A DNA stretch of 64,000 nucleotides, taken from NCBI GenBank assembly GCA_023436205.1, contig JAEZKC010000002.1:124001-188000 (forward strand). Direction: 5' to 3'. Numbering within the stretch: the stretch's first letter is position 1; every line of letters begins with the position of its first letter. The notes under the pieces were generated by a model that saw only the letters and a program-made list of their open reading frames with translations, was not told the origin of the DNA and made no database searches. A program made the position numbers and the translations under genes. The stretch is from Fibrobacterota bacterium. Its GTDB lineage: Bacteria > Fibrobacterota > Chitinivibrionia > Chitinivibrionales > Chitinispirillaceae. Below, piece after piece: positions 62,832 through 64,000 of the stretch.

Positions 62832-63764
62832 TTACCTCTTTTTAAACAAGTCGAAGCTTGTCAACTTGCCATACGCTCGGTCGAGACTTTCGATAACAGC
62901 ATTAAACTCCTCGGGACCTAGCTTTTCAAGTCCGAACACCTGCCCAAGCCCGCTGATTCTACCGGTTCTTTTCTTTTCGGTAACAATTCTTTGGGCAAGT
63001 CGACTGTTCAAATCACTGCCCTTTCCGGTATCAAGGAACCTGGCCAGGAAATCAGAATCTACTGTAGAATTTATAACCGCCAGAACCCTGCGCTCAAGAC
63101 TGCGCGGCACATCAGCAGGTTCCCTTATCACCTCCGGCCTGTCAAATGGCTTTTCCAACTCCACTGTAATCTTAGATTCACTCCTGATTTGGAATATGAG
63201 TCCACCACCCGCCTGCACCTCAACTTTTTGTGGATCTATTCCTTCCGCAGAGCAATCGACCATTACCGGCTTGAATTCCTGCCTCTTGGTAACCCGCCTG
63301 GGATATGGAACTGCAATCTCCAGATGCGAATGGTTCTTCTGATTGACAGCAGAATAGATGCCAGGACGAATAAGAGTAACCACGAAAAGATCACCATCTG
63401 TCAGCTCCCGGGAATCGAACACCTTCTCTTCTCTATCTTCACCAATTTTGACAAGGTCCACCCTGTACCCTCCCGCACCACCTGAAACAAAAAAGACGCA
63501 AACTCCCCGAGGAGTAACCAGGTAACTTTTCTCAGCATACCCTCCGTTGACCTCAATAGAATATAGATCGACACTGACCTGCTTGTCCTGCGAACGCTCG
63601 CTCACCGAAAGGGCAAATTCGCCAATGAATTCCTCGTTTCTGCTTACAAGCCCCCGGTAATCACCAGCCTCCTTTACCTCATGCACAATGGTGCTCTTTG
63701 AAATCAGTGCGGCGCTGTCGTAGGTGGTCTGGTCAAATACATATCTGTTAATGAGATTCTTCAT
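62832..63764 (-). CDS. Uncharacterised protein (310 aa)
   Basis: A soluble 310-residue protein without signal peptide. It is beta-rich through residue ~215 (IVHEVKEAGDYRGLVSRNEE; GVCVFFVSGGAGGYRVDLV), and the last 90 residues are helical with a helix-hairpin-helix-like RISGLGQVFGLEKLG. Its start overlaps the stop of the next upstream gene by four bases. No family recognised; the layout would suit a structural or phage-like assembly gene, but that is a guess. Confidence 0.6.
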   Translation of the reverse strand: MKNLINRYVFDQTTYDSAALISKSTIVHEVKEAGDYRGLVSRNEEFIGEFALSVSERSQDKQVSVDLYSIEVNGGYAEKSYLVTPRGVCVFFVSGGAGGYRVDLVKIGEDREEKVFDSRELTDGDLFVVTLIRPGIYSAVNQKNHSHLEIAVPYPRRVTKRQEFKPVMVDCSAEGIDPQKVEVQAGGGLIFQIRSESKITVELEKPFDRPEVIREPADVPRSLERRVLAVINSTVDSDFLARFLDTGKGSDLNSRLAQRIVTEKKRTGRISGLGQVFGLEKLGPEEFNAVIESLDRAYGKLTSFDLFKKR

Positions 63765-64000
63765 ATATTTTCTCCTATGTCTGCCTGTAAGATCAGTTCG
63801 GTATCGTTGACTCTCACTCCCAGAAAAGTGACTGGCACTTTCACCTCAATCTCAGGCGGCTGAGCCGGAATTACCGGCAGCGGATCTGGAAACTGGAATA
63901 AAGGTGTAGTGCTGCCCAGATACTCGAGAAGTGCAGCTTTCAAAAGATTCCATAACCTCAGTGTGTTCCCGATAAAATTCAGGATCCACAAGGCAACATC
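63761..64000 (-). CDS. Partial protein cut by the window end
   Basis: The C-terminal ~79 residues of a protein whose frame runs off the right edge. A TTG at 63991 exists, but the frame is open beyond it (codons for D, V, A). The end is hydrophobic then beta-rich: LPVIPAQPPEIEVKVPV and LGVRVNDTELILQADIGENI. Coupled to the next gene by an ATGA overlap. No family recognised. Confidence 0.5.
   Translation of the reverse strand, partial: DVALWILNFIGNTLRLWNLLKAALLEYLGSTTPLFQFPDPLPVIPAQPPEIEVKVPVTFLGVRVNDTELILQADIGENI

Overview
The window looks like a chromosomal piece of a Gram-negative bacterium of moderate GC. It carries a periplasmic Wza-type export protein, a Wzc-like chain-length kinase and an outer-membrane beta-barrel protein. 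The mix of an exosortase/PEP-CTERM system, nif-type genes and a DUF4159/DUF4175 pair would fit the Fibrobacterota/Chitinivibrionia or a nearby FCB lineage. That placement is inference; no rRNA or tRNA gene was recognised.

Layout. (1) 1-4.4 kb: the 3' part of a NifV-type homocitrate synthase, a GNAT acetyltransferase, a NifU C-terminal-domain protein, a DUF116 protein and a hybrid histidine kinase. (2) 4.45-8.06 kb, minus strand: Wza-like export protein, then Wzz/BY-kinase, then a NusG paralogue. (3) 8.3-12.7 kb, plus strand: PrsK sensor kinase, PrsR sigma-54 activator and exosortase, the signature trio of a PEP-CTERM system. (4) 12.8-16.5 kb: a protein with a C-terminal OmpR-like winged helix, an FHA-STAS protein, and a priming sugar transferase fused to a degenerate GGDEF-like domain. 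(5) 16.6-22.2 kb: dehydrogenase, hexapeptide acetyltransferase and aminotransferase of a 3-acetamido sugar pathway, separated by dense copies of an interspersed repeat, then a membrane protein and a FemAB-like protein.

(6) 22.3-51.1 kb: a long, visibly AT-rich polysaccharide island. It holds an FkbH-like protein, three NodB-like proteins, eight glycosyltransferases, an O-antigen ligase/polymerase, two flippases, a pyruvyl transferase with an FrhB-like partner, a second FemAB-like protein, an acyltransferase, a radical SAM protein, two uncharacterised secreted proteins and an intact PEP-CTERM protein. (7) 51.3-52.6 kb: a nucleotide-sugar dehydrogenase of higher GC, which supplies the missing first step of the pathway in region 5. 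Next to it lies the decayed C-terminus of a second PEP-CTERM gene, cut off by an interspersed repeat. (8) 53.3-64 kb: DUF4175/DUF4159, a beta-barrel protein, a PAS-LuxR regulator, a nitroreductase-like protein and several unrecognised exported proteins.

How it fits together (inference): PrsK/PrsR probably control matrix genes. The sugar transferase starts a repeat unit on undecaprenyl phosphate, the island builds and modifies it, Wzx/Wzy/Wzc/Wza polymerise and export it, and the exosortase processes PEP-CTERM proteins into the same surface matrix. The most notable sequence-level observations are the PEP-CTERM relic at 52730-52906, a 23-base dyad element shared by two promoters at nearly equal distance from the start codon, direct repeat modules bracketing the aminotransferase gene, and the unusual regulatory proteins beside the exosortase.
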